A stretch of DNA of 64,000 nucleotides from assembly GCF_002250565.1 (NCBI RefSeq), contig NZ_NMVJ01000006.1, positions 62,001 to 126,000 of the forward strand, in the 5' to 3' direction. Both the position numbers and the translations under genes were made by a program. The first letter of the stretch is position 1, and each line of letters opens with the position of its first letter. The notes beneath the pieces were generated by a model. It saw only the letters and a program-made list of their open reading frames with translations. It had not been told where the DNA came from and ran no database searches. Shown here one piece after another: positions 1 through 8,262 of the stretch. Origin of the DNA: Parenemella sanctibonifatiensis (GTDB lineage: Bacteria > Actinomycetota > Actinomycetes > Propionibacteriales > Propionibacteriaceae).

Positions 1-405
1 GACTTCGTGCACGGAGCTGAGGGACTGCTGATGGCTCCGGTGCATGCGGTGCCGCGACTGTTGGCGCGCAACGACCTGAGCTTGGCCGACTTCGACATCG
101 TCGAAATCCATGAGGCTTTCGCCGCGACCGTGCTCGCCACGCTGAGTGCCTGGGAGTCCGAGGAGTACTGCCGCGAGGAGCTCGGGCTGTCCTCGGCGCT
201 GGGATCGGTGGATCGCAGCAAGCTGAACGTCAATGGTTCCTCGCTGGCCACCGGCCATCCCTTCGCCGCCACCGGTGGCCGGATTGTCGCCAGCGCCGCG
301 AAGCAGTTGGCCCAGCTGAAGGCCGCCGACGGTGGCCCCAAGCGCGCGTTGATCTCCGTGTGTGCAGCCGGTGGCCAGGGTGCCGCCATGATTCTGGAGG
401 CATGA
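1..405 (+). CDS. Acetyl-CoA acyltransferase (thiolase), C-terminal part
   Basis: This is the last 134 residues of a thiolase; the 5' end lies outside the window. Three thiolase signatures are visible: HEAFA (about fragment residues 36-40), the catalytic-base region with GHP (about residue 85), and a C-terminal CAAGGQG carrying the second active-site cysteine (about residue 121). Thiolases cleave or form the C-C bond of 3-oxoacyl-CoA in the cytoplasm. The stop overlaps the start region of the reductase downstream, so the genes are probably translationally coupled. FadA2, FabG4 and HtdX are encoded together in mycobacteria, and the same trio is seen here, so a FadA2-type role in fatty-acid turnover or synthesis is likely. 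The exact chain-length specificity cannot be read. Confidence 0.93.
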   Translation, partial: DFVHGAEGLLMAPVHAVPRLLARNDLSLADFDIVEIHEAFAATVLATLSAWESEEYCREELGLSSALGSVDRSKLNVNGSSLATGHPFAATGGRIVASAAKQLAQLKAADGGPKRALISVCAAGGQGAAMILEA

Positions 406-1730
406 TGAGTGACCGCTACACGACCTTTGTCAGCGGCGGCTTCGGCAAGAAGCTCGCCAAGCAGTTGGGCCTGCCGACGCCGGTGCGGCTGCGCCGCTAC
501 GCGCCGGGCGAGCCGCTGTGTGAGGGGCCGGTCGCCGTTGTCGGCGAGGGCCCGTACGCCGCAGCCGTCACCGCGATGCTCGCCGAGCGTGACATCAGCA
601 CTGAGCCTGGCGACGGCAGCATCGGAGGCCTGGTCATCGACCTGGCCCACCTGCGTACGCCCGAGGGCCTGGTCGACCTGCGAGGCCAGGCCTCGGCGTT
701 GGTGAAGCGGTTGGCCCGCAACGCTCGGGTGGTGGTCATCGGCACTGCCCATGAACTCCTCACCGATCCCAGCGAGGTCGCCACCCAGCGTGCCCTCGAC
801 GGGTTCACCCGGTCGCTGGCCAAGGAACTGCGCGCCGGCGCCACCGCGAATCTGATCGCCGGTCCGCTGGAGCCGAACATTGCCGCCGTGCTCGGCGCGG
901 TGGAGTTCTTCCTGTCCGGGCGGTCGGCCTTCGTCGATGGTCAGCGAGTCCGGGTCGGCGAGGCCGACGCTTCGCAGGAGCAGGACGCCGAGCGGCCGCT
1001 GGCGGGCAAGGTCGCGGTGGTCACCGGCGCCGCCCGTGGCATCGGCGCGGCCATCGTCGAGGTGCTGGCCCGCGACGGTGCGACGGTGGTTGGCGTGGAT
1101 GTCCCGGCTGCCCAGGAGGCGCTGGCGACGGTGGTCAACCAGGCTCGCGGTTCGGCGCTCGCACTCGATGTCACCAGCCCCGATGCCGGCCAGCGGATCT
1201 TGGATCATTGTCGGCAGCGGCACGGCGGTCTCGACGTCGTGGTCCACAACGCCGGCATCACCCGCGACAAGCTCTTCGTCAACATGGATGACCAGAAGTG
1301 GGCATCCGTGCTGGCGGTCAACCTGCAGAGCATCCTCACCATGAACCAGACCTTCCTGGCGCCCGACGGGTTGCCCGAGGGCGGCCGGATCGTGTGCCTG
1401 TCGTCCCAGTCCGGCTTCGCTGGCAACCGCGGCCAGACCAACTACGCGGCCACCAAGGCCGCCATCATTGGTCTGGTCGATGCTTCGGCGGCCCAGGTCG
1501 CTGACCGCAGGGTCACCGTCAACGCAGTCGCGCCGGGCCTGATCGAGACCGACATGACCGCCAAGATGCCCTTTGCCACCCGCGAGGTCGCCCGTCGGCT
1601 CAGCTCGCTGCAGCAGGGCGGCCAGCCCCGCGACGTCGCCGAGACGATCGCCTGGCTGGCGCAGCCGGCCTCGGCGGCCATCAGCGGTCAGACCGTACGC
1701 GTCTGCGGCCAGAACATGGTGGGTGCCTGA
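405..1730 (+). CDS. fabG4: 3-oxoacyl-ACP/CoA reductase, FabG4-type (SDR)
   Basis: The 441-residue protein is much longer than ordinary FabG (about 245 residues). It has the two-part FabG4 layout: a degenerate Rossmann/flavodoxin-like N-terminal region (about 1-190) and a complete short-chain dehydrogenase domain (about 198-441). The dinucleotide motif TGAARGIG lies at about 206-213. The catalytic triad is Ser334, Tyr347 and Lys351 (YAATK). It reduces 3-oxoacyl thioesters to 3-hydroxyacyl thioesters with NAD(P)H in the cytoplasm. GGAGG at 396-400 favours the second of two adjacent ATG codons (402 and 405). It overlaps the thiolase stop upstream and the dehydratase start downstream, so the three genes form one operon acting on successive beta-carbon steps. 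Confidence 0.93.
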   Translation: MSDRYTTFVSGGFGKKLAKQLGLPTPVRLRRYAPGEPLCEGPVAVVGEGPYAAAVTAMLAERDISTEPGDGSIGGLVIDLAHLRTPEGLVDLRGQASALVKRLARNARVVVIGTAHELLTDPSEVATQRALDGFTRSLAKELRAGATANLIAGPLEPNIAAVLGAVEFFLSGRSAFVDGQRVRVGEADASQEQDAERPLAGKVAVVTGAARGIGAAIVEVLARDGATVVGVDVPAAQEALATVVNQARGSALALDVTSPDAGQRILDHCRQRHGGLDVVVHNAGITRDKLFVNMDDQKWASVLAVNLQSILTMNQTFLAPDGLPEGGRIVCLSSQSGFAGNRGQTNYAATKAAIIGLVDASAAQVADRRVTVNAVAPGLIETDMTAKMPFATREVARRLSSLQQGGQPRDVAETIAWLAQPASAAISGQTVRVCGQNMVGA

Positions 1731-2602
1731 TGGCTGCCGAGGCGAGTGCGGCCATCGACGTCCAGCAGCGGCCGTCGCTGGGGCCGACCTTCCTGCGGGC
1801 GATGCTGGTGCCGGGCCGGGCGGGCCCGACGGGTCAGCTGCCGGACCGCACCCTCCGGTGGGTGAGTGGCGTCGATCGGGGTGACCTGACGGCGTACCAG
1901 CGACTGTGTGGTTTCAAGGTCAACGACCGGCTCCCGCACACCTATCCGCACCTGCTCAGCTTCCGGCTGCAGGCGCTGCTGTTCGCCGACAAGGCCTTCC
2001 CGCTGCCGATGGCCGGCGTGGTCCACATCAGCAACGAGATCACCGCGCGTCGGGAGCTCATGGTTGATGATGAGTTGACCGTGGAGGTCTCGATGCGGGG
2101 ATTCGGCGAACATCGCAGGGGAGTGACCATCGACTTCCTCACCAAGGTGAGCGTGGCCGGGGACGTCGCCTGGGAGTCCTGCAGCACCTATCTGCACCGG
2201 ACCAGCACGAAGCCGAGCGTCGTGCTCGAGAACCAGACCGAAGAGCCCCCGCCGCTGCCCCAGCGCGAGGCGGCGGTCTGGCGACTGCCGGCCGACCTGG
2301 GACGCCAGTACGCCAAGGTCAGCGGCGACGTGAACCCGATCCACATGTCCGGTCTCACCGCCAAGCTGTTCGGCTTTCCCCGGGCCATCGCGCACGGCAT
2401 GTGCACCTACGCCCGCACGCTGGCGGCGTTGGGCGATGACGTCAACGGGCCCGGCCGCTCGCAGGTCTGGTTTCGCAAGCCGGTGCTGTTGCCGGCCAGC
2501 GTGGCGCTGCGCACGAGCGAGGACCTCCGGGTCGCGGCGCTGACCGGGGCCAAGGACCCCGAGCGGGTCCACCTCATCCTGCAGCGGTCGACGCTGGGCT
2601 GA
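1730..2602 (+). CDS. htdX: MaoC-like (R)-3-hydroxyacyl thioester dehydratase, HtdX-type
   Basis: The 290-residue protein belongs to the double hot-dog MaoC family. The R-specific hydratase motif is plain in the C-terminal half: YAKVSGDVNPIH at about 194-205, containing the Asp/His pair used for hydration or dehydration, followed by the GMCTYA helix. It interconverts 3-hydroxyacyl and trans-2-enoyl thioesters, the step after the adjacent reductase. The ATG overlaps the fabG4 stop (TGATG), so it is the last gene of the thiolase-reductase-dehydratase operon. Its 3' end overlaps the convergent HxlR gene by 29 bp. Confidence 0.92.
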   Translation: MAAEASAAIDVQQRPSLGPTFLRAMLVPGRAGPTGQLPDRTLRWVSGVDRGDLTAYQRLCGFKVNDRLPHTYPHLLSFRLQALLFADKAFPLPMAGVVHISNEITARRELMVDDELTVEVSMRGFGEHRRGVTIDFLTKVSVAGDVAWESCSTYLHRTSTKPSVVLENQTEEPPPLPQREAAVWRLPADLGRQYAKVSGDVNPIHMSGLTAKLFGFPRAIAHGMCTYARTLAALGDDVNGPGRSQVWFRKPVLLPASVALRTSEDLRVAALTGAKDPERVHLILQRSTLG

Positions 2603-3008
2603 GGTGCCGGTCCCGTAGGTCCTGTTGGAAGGCGGCGATCTGGTCGGGGTGGCCGTAGAGGCCGGCGTACTGCGGGACCGTCGACTGGGTGGTCGGGTCG
2701 AGCATGGACCCGGCCGCAGCGAGTTCGAACAACAACGGTGCCAGTCCGATGCCCTGGTCGGTGAGTGAATAGCGTCCCTGCTTGCCGCGCGGGGCTGCCT
2801 CCTTGCTGAGCAGGCCGGCGGCGACCAAGTCGGTCAGCCGTTTCGAGAGGGTGGGGGCGGTGATGCGCTCCTGGGACCGGGTGAGCAACTCGCGGAAGGT
2901 TCGATGGTCGCAGAACATGATGTCTCTGATGATGACCAGGCTCCACGGGTCACCGAGCAGCTCAACGCCGCGATTGATCGGACAGTTCGAACGGGGATTG
3001 GAGATCAC
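2574..3008 (-). CDS. HxlR-family winged-helix transcriptional regulator
   Basis: This 144-residue protein has the HxlR/DUF24 winged helix from about residue 8: a conserved Cys near the start (NCPINRGVELLGDPWSLVI), the recognition region around FRELLTRSQERITAPTLSKRL, and a wing ending in GRYSLTDQG. HxlR proteins are dimeric repressors, some of them sensing electrophiles or oxidants through the N-terminal Cys. It is divergent from the DHFR-like fusion gene, and an inverted repeat (3038-3065) lies between the two starts. It probably controls itself and that gene. The effector is unknown. Confidence 0.9.
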   Translation of the reverse strand: MISNPRSNCPINRGVELLGDPWSLVIIRDIMFCDHRTFRELLTRSQERITAPTLSKRLTDLVAAGLLSKEAAPRGKQGRYSLTDQGIGLAPLLFELAAAGSMLDPTTQSTVPQYAGLYGHPDQIAAFQQDLRDRHLSPASTAAG

Positions 3009-3037
3009 GTCACCCTCCTGACTGGTTGCGTTTCGAT

Positions 3038-3065
3038 ACTACCTTGGCCTACGGTTCCAGGTAGT
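3038..3065. promoter_or_regulatory. Candidate HxlR operator (inverted repeat)
   Basis: Arms ACTACCT (3038-3044) and AGGTAGT (3059-3065) are perfect inverted repeats separated by 14 bp. With one unpaired T the match extends inward to TGG/CCA and outward into TTCG/CGAA. It lies midway between the divergent starts at 3008 and 3094, where a repressor of both promoters would sit. Binding by the HxlR protein is inferred from position only. Confidence 0.65.
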
Positions 3066-3093
3066 ACGAATTCGTAACCACTTGGGAGTGGGC

Positions 3094-4176
3094 ATGAGTC
3101 GCAAGGTCATCGCCAACGTCGTCGTCACGATCGACGGTCGCATCACCGGTCCGGGAGGGGCTGCTGACATGTCGGTCATCGCGCCGCACGGCGTCTCCGA
3201 GCAGGCCCGGGATCGGCTGCTCGAGATGACCCGGGCCACCACCGCCGTGGTGGGTCGGAAGAACCACGAGGGGTTCGCCGGCTGGTGGCCCCAGGTGGCA
3301 TCGATGCCGCAGGCCGATCCGCGCGACCAGGTGTTCTCTCGCTGGCTCACCTCGGTGCCCACCGTGGTCTTCTCCACGACCACCACCGAGGCGTCGCTGC
3401 CCAACGCGACCGTCGTCGACGAGGATCCCGCGGCGGTGATCACCCGGCTGAAGGCGGAGGGCGACGGGGACATCCGGGTGCTCAGCAGCATCTCGATCAT
3501 CCGCGCACTGCTGGCGGCCGACCTGGTTGACCGGTTGGAGTTGACCATTGCCCCCGAGATCATCGGTGCCGGCGGCGCCCCACTGTTTGATGAGTCGCCT
3601 CGCTCGTCGTGGCAGATCGTCGACCATGTGGCGAGCGACAGCGGCGCCATCATGCTCACTCTGGATCGGACGCCGGCTCCGGACCGGGCGGCCGCCGAGA
3701 TGACCGAACTGCCGGTGCGTCGGGTGCTGCGGGTGAGGGAGGTGGTTGAGTCCGAGCGCCTCACCGACTTCCAGGGACGTGCCTTCGGAGCGATCTGGCA
3801 GACTTTGGCCGCAGCGGGGAGTGCATCCGCAGAGCACCCCTATCTGCGCTGTCACCAGGAGACCGCCACCACCATGGATGTCGAGGTCGGCGTGCCAGTT
3901 GATGATGTCGACTATCAGGGACCGGCTGAGGTCGGCTCGTTGCCTGGTGGGCCTGCGCTGGTTCACACCCATGTAGGCAGCCACGCGAGTCTGGGTGAGG
4001 CGTACGCCGTGCTCGCCGCGGCCGACACTGGCGAACTGGTGCCGGCGGGAGCGCCGTGGGAGGTCTACCAATGGTGCGACCTGAGCACCGAGCTGGATCC
4101 GACCAGTTGGCCGATGCCCGAGGAATGGCGCACCCTGCTGGTTCAGCCGCTCCAGCAGGACGGATCGGAGGGATGA
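3094..4176 (+). CDS. DHFR/RibD-like reductase fused to GyrI-like effector-binding domain
   Basis: The 360-residue protein is a fusion. Residues about 1-185 are a RibD C-terminal/DHFR-like fold, with an opening strand MSRKVIANVVVTIDG and later GRKNHEGF and IIGAGGAPLFDE segments. Residues about 190-355 match the GyrI-like/AraC effector-binding fold, with ELPVRRVLRVRE, PALVHTHVGSHASLGEAYAVL and the E-x-Y-q segment near the end. The first half would bind NAD(P)H, and the second binds small amphipathic molecules in known families. The ATG at 3094 is chosen because GGGAG (3084-3088) precedes it; a TTG at 3082 is also in frame. It shares the HxlR-controlled promoter region and overlaps the AlkD gene start. 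Substrate is unknown. Confidence 0.82.
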   Translation: MSRKVIANVVVTIDGRITGPGGAADMSVIAPHGVSEQARDRLLEMTRATTAVVGRKNHEGFAGWWPQVASMPQADPRDQVFSRWLTSVPTVVFSTTTTEASLPNATVVDEDPAAVITRLKAEGDGDIRVLSSISIIRALLAADLVDRLELTIAPEIIGAGGAPLFDESPRSSWQIVDHVASDSGAIMLTLDRTPAPDRAAAEMTELPVRRVLRVREVVESERLTDFQGRAFGAIWQTLAAAGSASAEHPYLRCHQETATTMDVEVGVPVDDVDYQGPAEVGSLPGGPALVHTHVGSHASLGEAYAVLAAADTGELVPAGAPWEVYQWCDLSTELDPTSWPMPEEWRTLLVQPLQQDGSEG

Positions 4177-4844
4177 TGACTGATCCGGGCAGCCCCGCCG
4201 AGGTGATCGCGCAGCTCGAGGCGCTCGCGAACCCGGAGCACAAGGCGAGCACCGCCAAGCGGATCCCGGAGGAGTTGGTGATCGGCGTACGCATGCGTGA
4301 GGTGTTCGACCTGGCCAAGCGCGCGAGGGATCTGCCCCTGGCTGACGTGCGTACGCTGCTGCGTCACGAGCTCTATGAACCGCGGCTGGTGGCCGTGTGC
4401 ATCCTTGACTTCCGCGCCCGGCTGAAACGCATCTCCGAGGACGAGCGCAGGGGGCTGTATGAGCTTTATCTCGCCGAGCACGACCACATCGACAGCTGGG
4501 ATTTGGTCGACCGAGCCGCGCCGAGGGTGATCGGCGGCTACGTGGTCGGCAAGGATCCCGAGCCGCTGTACGCCCTGGCGCAACATCCCTCGACCTGGCG
4601 TCGGCGTACCGCCATCACCGCGGCCTTCACCCTGATCCGCGCAGGGGAACTGGATGCCCCGGTGCGCCTGATCGACCTGCTGCTCGACGACCCGGAGCAC
4701 TTCGTGCAGACCTCGGTCGGCGTGGCACTGCGCGAACTCAACCGTGCCTCGCCGAAGAGATGCGAGGAGTTCCTGGCCGGCAACCGCGACCGCCTCAGCA
4801 GCACGACGAAACGGCTGATGCGAGACTCGCGCCGGTCCAGCTAG
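4176..4844 (+). CDS. DNA alkylation repair protein, AlkD-like HEAT-repeat glycosylase
   Basis: This 222-residue all-helical protein matches the AlkC/AlkD family of HEAT-like repeat DNA glycosylases, which excise positively charged N3/N7-alkylated purines. The key segment SWDLVD places Trp108 and Asp112 at the spacing and nearly the position of the AlkD catalytic pair (W109/D113 in the Bacillus enzyme). Two ATG codons are adjacent (4173, 4176), and GGAGG at 4167-4171 fits the second better. It overlaps the stop of the DHFR/GyrI fusion, suggesting one HxlR-controlled operon linking small-molecule handling with alkylation repair. Confidence 0.9.
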   Translation: MTDPGSPAEVIAQLEALANPEHKASTAKRIPEELVIGVRMREVFDLAKRARDLPLADVRTLLRHELYEPRLVAVCILDFRARLKRISEDERRGLYELYLAEHDHIDSWDLVDRAAPRVIGGYVVGKDPEPLYALAQHPSTWRRRTAITAAFTLIRAGELDAPVRLIDLLLDDPEHFVQTSVGVALRELNRASPKRCEEFLAGNRDRLSSTTKRLMRDSRRSS

Positions 4845-4846
4845 CT

Positions 4847-4879
4847 GCCGCGCCGCCGGTGGTGCCCGTACGGCGCGGC
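4847..4879. terminator. GC-rich stem-loop between convergent genes
   Basis: GCCGCGCCG (4847-4855) pairs perfectly with CGGCGCGGC (4871-4879) around a 15-nt loop, right after the AlkD-like gene and before the end of the convergent oxidoreductase remnant. There is no U-tract. Terminator function is likely from position but not certain. Confidence 0.4.
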
Positions 4880-4905
4880 GCCGATCGTTCAGTTGACCGG
4901 AACGC

Positions 4906-5704
4906 TCAGCTGACCGGGTCGCCCTCCACGGCACCTTCGGTGTTGGGCTGCCAGCCCAGCGCCGGGGCGACGTGAGTCGCGAAGTTCTCCAGGATGCTGA
5001 GGTTGATGGCGACCCCGACCTGGGACGGGATCGTGAGCATCAGCGTGTCGGCCGACATCACGGCTGCGTCCTGCTTCAGATCGGCAACCAGCTGGTCGGG
5101 CTCGCCGACGTAGGTCTTGCCGAAGGTGGAGCGGAAGCCGTCGATCACGCCGACCTGGTCCTGCCCGGGGCGGGAGCCGAACAGCATCCGGTCCTCATCG
5201 CGGACGAGCGGGAAGATGCTGCGTGACACCGACACCGTGGTTTGCCGGTGTGGCCAGCCTCGGCGTACGCGGCGCGGAACCGGGCAATCTGCTCGGCCTG
5301 CAGGTCGCCGAAGCTGGCGCCGGTGGCCTCGGTGAGCAGGGTGCTGCTCATCATGTTGAGGCCCATCCGACCAGTCCATTCGGCGGTGTCACGGCTGCCG
5401 GCGCCCCACCAGATCCGCTCGACCAAGCCGTCGGAGAGGGCTCCAAGGCGAGTCGGGCGCCGGGCGGATACTGCTCGGGGTTGGCCGCGACCAGCTTCTC
5501 GCCGCGGATGGCGTCGAGGAACAGGCCAAACTTCTCCCGGGCCAGATCAGCGCCCCGCGGGTCGGTCGAGCCGTGGTAGCCGAACGCCTCCCAACCGCGG
5601 TCGGCCGGCTCGGGCGATCCGCGCGAGATGCCGAGTGCGATCCGGTTGTCGGCGATCAGGTCCAGCGCGGCGGCCTCCTCAGCCAGCTGCAGCGGGTTCT
5701 CGTA
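4906..5704 (-). pseudogene. Luciferase-like FMN monooxygenase, 3' part, frameshifted
   Basis: Read on the minus strand, this encodes the C-terminal two-thirds of an LLM-class flavin-dependent oxidoreductase, beginning at YENPLQLAEEAAALDL. The homology runs through three frames. The frame breaks at about 5432 (after LALEPSP, resuming at DGLVERIWWGAG) and again at about 5237 (after HTGKP, resuming at VSVSRSIFP). Each break is explained by loss of one base. The N-terminal third is missing here but is found at 10688-10938, on the far side of an insertion. The gene once encoded a cytoplasmic flavin enzyme of about 360 residues and is now dead. Confidence 0.88.
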
Positions 5705-5786
5705 CAAGTACCCTGCTGGCCCTGACCGTACGGCTCCCAACACCAATGATGGTCATGGAGTCGATGAGCCCCAGGCGAATCGCGAC

Positions 5787-6115
5787 GTGAGCATCGACGT
5801 GCGGGTCACGAAGGCGGAGCGCGAAGCGGTTCGGCGACGTGCTCGCAGGCTCGGTGTGAAGCCGAGCAAATGGGTACGCACGGTCATTCTCGATGCCTTG
5901 GACTCCCGCCGGGACGGTCTCGGGCATCTAGAGGTCGGGTGGCCTCCACGCCGTCGCCGGAGCTGGGTCAGGTGGTCGAGCAGGTGCGCCGAATCGGGAT
6001 CAACCTGAACCAAGCAGTGCGTCGCGGCGGTGCCCTCGACGACGATCTGCTGCGCGAGGTCATGGAATCGATGGATGCCGTGCGAGCACAGCTCGGAGAT
6101 CGGACGGCGCTATGA
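5787..6115 (+). pseudogene. MobC-like relaxosome accessory protein, frameshifted
   Basis: The N-terminal part, from the GTG at 5787, reads as a ribbon-helix-helix DNA-binding segment (VSIDVRVTKAEREAVRRRA, then LGVKPSKWVRTVILDALD). The C-terminal MobC signature VRRIGINLNQAVRR follows in another frame up to the stop at 6113-6115. One base is lost between about 5930 and 5945. MobC proteins help the relaxase open the transfer origin. The stop overlaps the relaxase ATG, as in intact mob operons. The break suggests the element can no longer mobilize itself. Confidence 0.72.
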
Positions 6116-7312
6116 GTACGGTCAACGTGAAGCCGTCGCGGTCCGCCAGCGACTCGGTCGGGTACGCCCTCTACGGCAACGACAAGGACAAGCGCACAGA
6201 GCACGTCCAGAATGACACCAATCGAGCCGCGGCGATGTCGTGCTCGGTGCAGTCGCCGTGGGCCTTCGTCGCCCGCGCAGAGGCTCTGGCGAGGGCCCAC
6301 GGGCGGGAAGAACGAGCTGTATTCGTACACGCAGAACTTCTCGCCGGACGAGTTCGACAAGAACAACCGGGGGCACGTGCAGCGTGTCAATGAGCTGGGC
6401 GAGAAGCTCGCTGGCCGGATGCACTCGGCCGATCACCTCGTGGTCACCCACGCCGACTCGGCCGGCGGGCACCTGCACAACCACATCTACGTCATCAACC
6501 ACGACAACCTCACCGGGAAGTCGCTGCAGCGGAACACGTCGTGGAAGAACGGCCTGCGTCAGGCCAACGACGAACTGATGCAAGACGAGGGGTGCCAGGT
6601 CCTCCCGTCGCCGGAGCAAGCAAAGCCGGACTGGTCGCAGCGCCGGGAGGACTTCGCGTCAGGCGGATTCGAGCGCATCCTCGGGGACAAGGTCGCCGCC
6701 TCGCTGCGGGACAAGCGGTCAGTGGACCGGGCGGGATTCACCGAGGTACTCGACGAGCATGGCGTCGCCCTCGCAGAGACCCAGCGTGACGGCTGGACGT
6801 ACAAGATGCGCCGGGCCGACAACGGCAAGCTCGGCCGGAAGAAAGCATCCGGGCTGACGCCCGAGTTCACCGCCGAGGGCGCACAGCAAATCTTCGAGTT
6901 CCACGAGAACAACCGACCGAAGGAGCAGAGCAATGAGCATTCTCGACGAGATGAGGAACGAGCAGCAGGAGACCGAGCCGAGCTCGACGGCGTCGAATCT
7001 GTCGGAGCCTACGAACGCCGACGTCATCGCAGCGGTCAACAGGCAGACGAAGGCCGTGAACGGACTGAAGTCGTATCTGCGGATCGCGATCGAGGAAACC
7101 GTCAAGGAGGAGCTGAAGGGCCTGCCGTCGACCTTGCAGCCGTCCGTCAACAAGTCGCCGCAGATCGAGAGCGTCGAGAGCAGACTGAGCGAGATCGAGA
7201 GCACGCTCAGAGAGTTCGCGCAGAGTCTCGACGGGAAGCAGCTGCAGAGCGCCTCGCAGAGCTTGATGGCCGAAGCGCAAATGAATCGAGCAGCTACGGC
7301 CTCGGCGACTGA
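6112..7312 (+). pseudogene. MOBP-type relaxase (MobA/VirD2-like), frameshifted
   Basis: The N-terminus MSTVNVKPSRSASDSVGYAL starts in one frame at 6112, and the rest continues in another from about 6306 (KNELYSYTQNFSPDEF). A single extra G in the run at about 6305-6307 explains this. The relaxase metal-binding motif HLHNH is intact, preceded by the HAD segment and followed by a charged, Arg/Glu-rich C-terminal region. Intact relaxases nick the transfer origin through a tyrosine and pilot the strand into the recipient. The restored length would be about 400 residues. Its last 380 nt overlap the MobB-like gene in a different frame. Confidence 0.82.
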
Positions 7313-7805
7313 GAAGCTCCAGTCCCTGGCCGAGGACAACCAGAAGCTCGTGAGCCAGGTCGGCGGTGCCGTGCAGCGGATCGAGAAGCGCACCGAGGAG
7401 CGGGTCGAGAAGGCGGTCGAGCAGGTCGCCGGGGAGGCCTCGGCCACGATGACGGCGAACATCGACGCGTCGAACGAGCGCGCCGAGCGGATCATCGCCG
7501 CCACGGCGACGCTGGGGGCCCGTCAGCTCTGGTCGGTCGCCGCGGCGATGTGCCTCGTCCTCTTTCCGGTGGTCGTGGTCGTCGCCGGGCTCTGGATGGG
7601 CATCGCCGGGCTCATTACGGGCGCTCAGTGGGCGGTGGACGTGGACGGGAGCGTGTGGCTCGGGATCGGGCGCTGGCTCGTGGTCGGCGCTGGCATCGCC
7701 GGGGCCGGTTACGCCCTCTTCGCGTCCGTTCGTTGGGTCGCCGGCTTGGTGGAGACGTGGAAGGGCCGCGGGATGCCGAAGTGGCCGAGCTGGCGCAAGA
7801 GGTGA
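6933..7805 (+). CDS. MobB-like coiled-coil membrane protein overlapping the relaxase
   Basis: This 290-residue protein starts at ATG 6933 with AGGAG at 6921-6925. Residues about 1-195 are hydrophilic and heptad-rich (repeated ESRLSEIESTLREF-type stretches), suggesting coiled coils. Two hydrophobic segments follow at about 202-230 and 250-276, with a basic tail (PKWPSWRKR). This layout resembles MbeB/MobB-type mobilization helpers, which also overlap their relaxase gene in ColE1-like plasmids. Family membership is inferred from layout and context. Unlike its two neighbours it is not frameshifted. Confidence 0.68.
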   Translation: MSILDEMRNEQQETEPSSTASNLSEPTNADVIAAVNRQTKAVNGLKSYLRIAIEETVKEELKGLPSTLQPSVNKSPQIESVESRLSEIESTLREFAQSLDGKQLQSASQSLMAEAQMNRAATASATEKLQSLAEDNQKLVSQVGGAVQRIEKRTEERVEKAVEQVAGEASATMTANIDASNERAERIIAATATLGARQLWSVAAAMCLVLFPVVVVVAGLWMGIAGLITGAQWAVDVDGSVWLGIGRWLVVGAGIAGAGYALFASVRWVAGLVETWKGRGMPKWPSWRKR

Positions 7806-7873
7806 CCGCGATTCCCGAGGGCAAGCGCGCGGAGCGCGTGCGGCAGCCCCTGCATCTGGACGATTGGTCAGCG

Positions 7874-7889
7874 TGCACTGTATAGTGCA
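7874..7889. promoter_or_regulatory. CmtR operator overlapping the -10 element of a leaderless promoter
   Basis: TGCACT (7874-7879) and AGTGCA (7884-7889) form a perfect inverted repeat around GTAT. The -10 hexamer TATAGT (7881-7886) lies inside it, and transcription would start about 7 nt later, at the ATG at 7894. That predicts a leaderless mRNA. An ArsR-type repressor bound here would cover the -10. The -35 region is weak. Confidence 0.7.
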
Positions 7890-7893
7890 GTGC

Positions 7894-8262
7894 ATGCTGA
7901 CTATTGCTTCGCGCCTCGACGTCATGAACCGGCTTGGCCGGGCCATGGCCGACCCGACGCGCTCCAAGATCCTGATGTCCCTGCTCGACGGCCCGAGCCA
8001 CCCTGCCGTGCTGTCGCGCGAGCTGGGGCTGACGCGCTCGAACGTGTCCAACCACCTGACGTGCCTGCGCGACTGCGGGATCGTGGTCGCCGAGCCCGAG
8101 GGCCGCCAGACCCGCTACGAGATCGCCGACCCGCACCTGGCCGGGGCGCTGACGGCGCTGGTGGACGTCACGCTCGCGGTGGACGAGAGCGCGCCGTGCA
8201 TCGACCCGCACTGCTCGGTGCCCGGCTGCTGCGCCGCGACCGGTTCAGGGGACGCCTCGTGA
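7894..8262 (+). CDS. cmtR: ArsR-family Cd/Pb-sensing repressor, CmtR-type
   Basis: The 122-residue protein is a winged-helix ArsR/SmtB repressor. The recognition helix region is LTRSNVSNHLTCLRDCG. The cysteines fall at 57 and 61, the positions of the Cd(II)/Pb(II) ligands in Mycobacterium tuberculosis CmtR, and the third ligand (Cys102 there) is matched by Cys103. Extra cysteines (108 and a CC pair) follow in a longer tail. Metal binding should release it from the operator over its own start and derepress the P-type ATPase, whose GTG overlaps its stop. The ATG at 7894 is chosen because it matches the family N-terminus (MLT) and the leaderless promoter. Confidence 0.92.
   Translation: MLTIASRLDVMNRLGRAMADPTRSKILMSLLDGPSHPAVLSRELGLTRSNVSNHLTCLRDCGIVVAEPEGRQTRYEIADPHLAGALTALVDVTLAVDESAPCIDPHCSVPGCCAATGSGDAS

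Noticed and set aside
3082-3093. TTG start for the DHFR/GyrI fusion
   Set aside because: GGGAG sits at the right distance for ATG 3094, and homology-like sequence begins at MSRKVIA.
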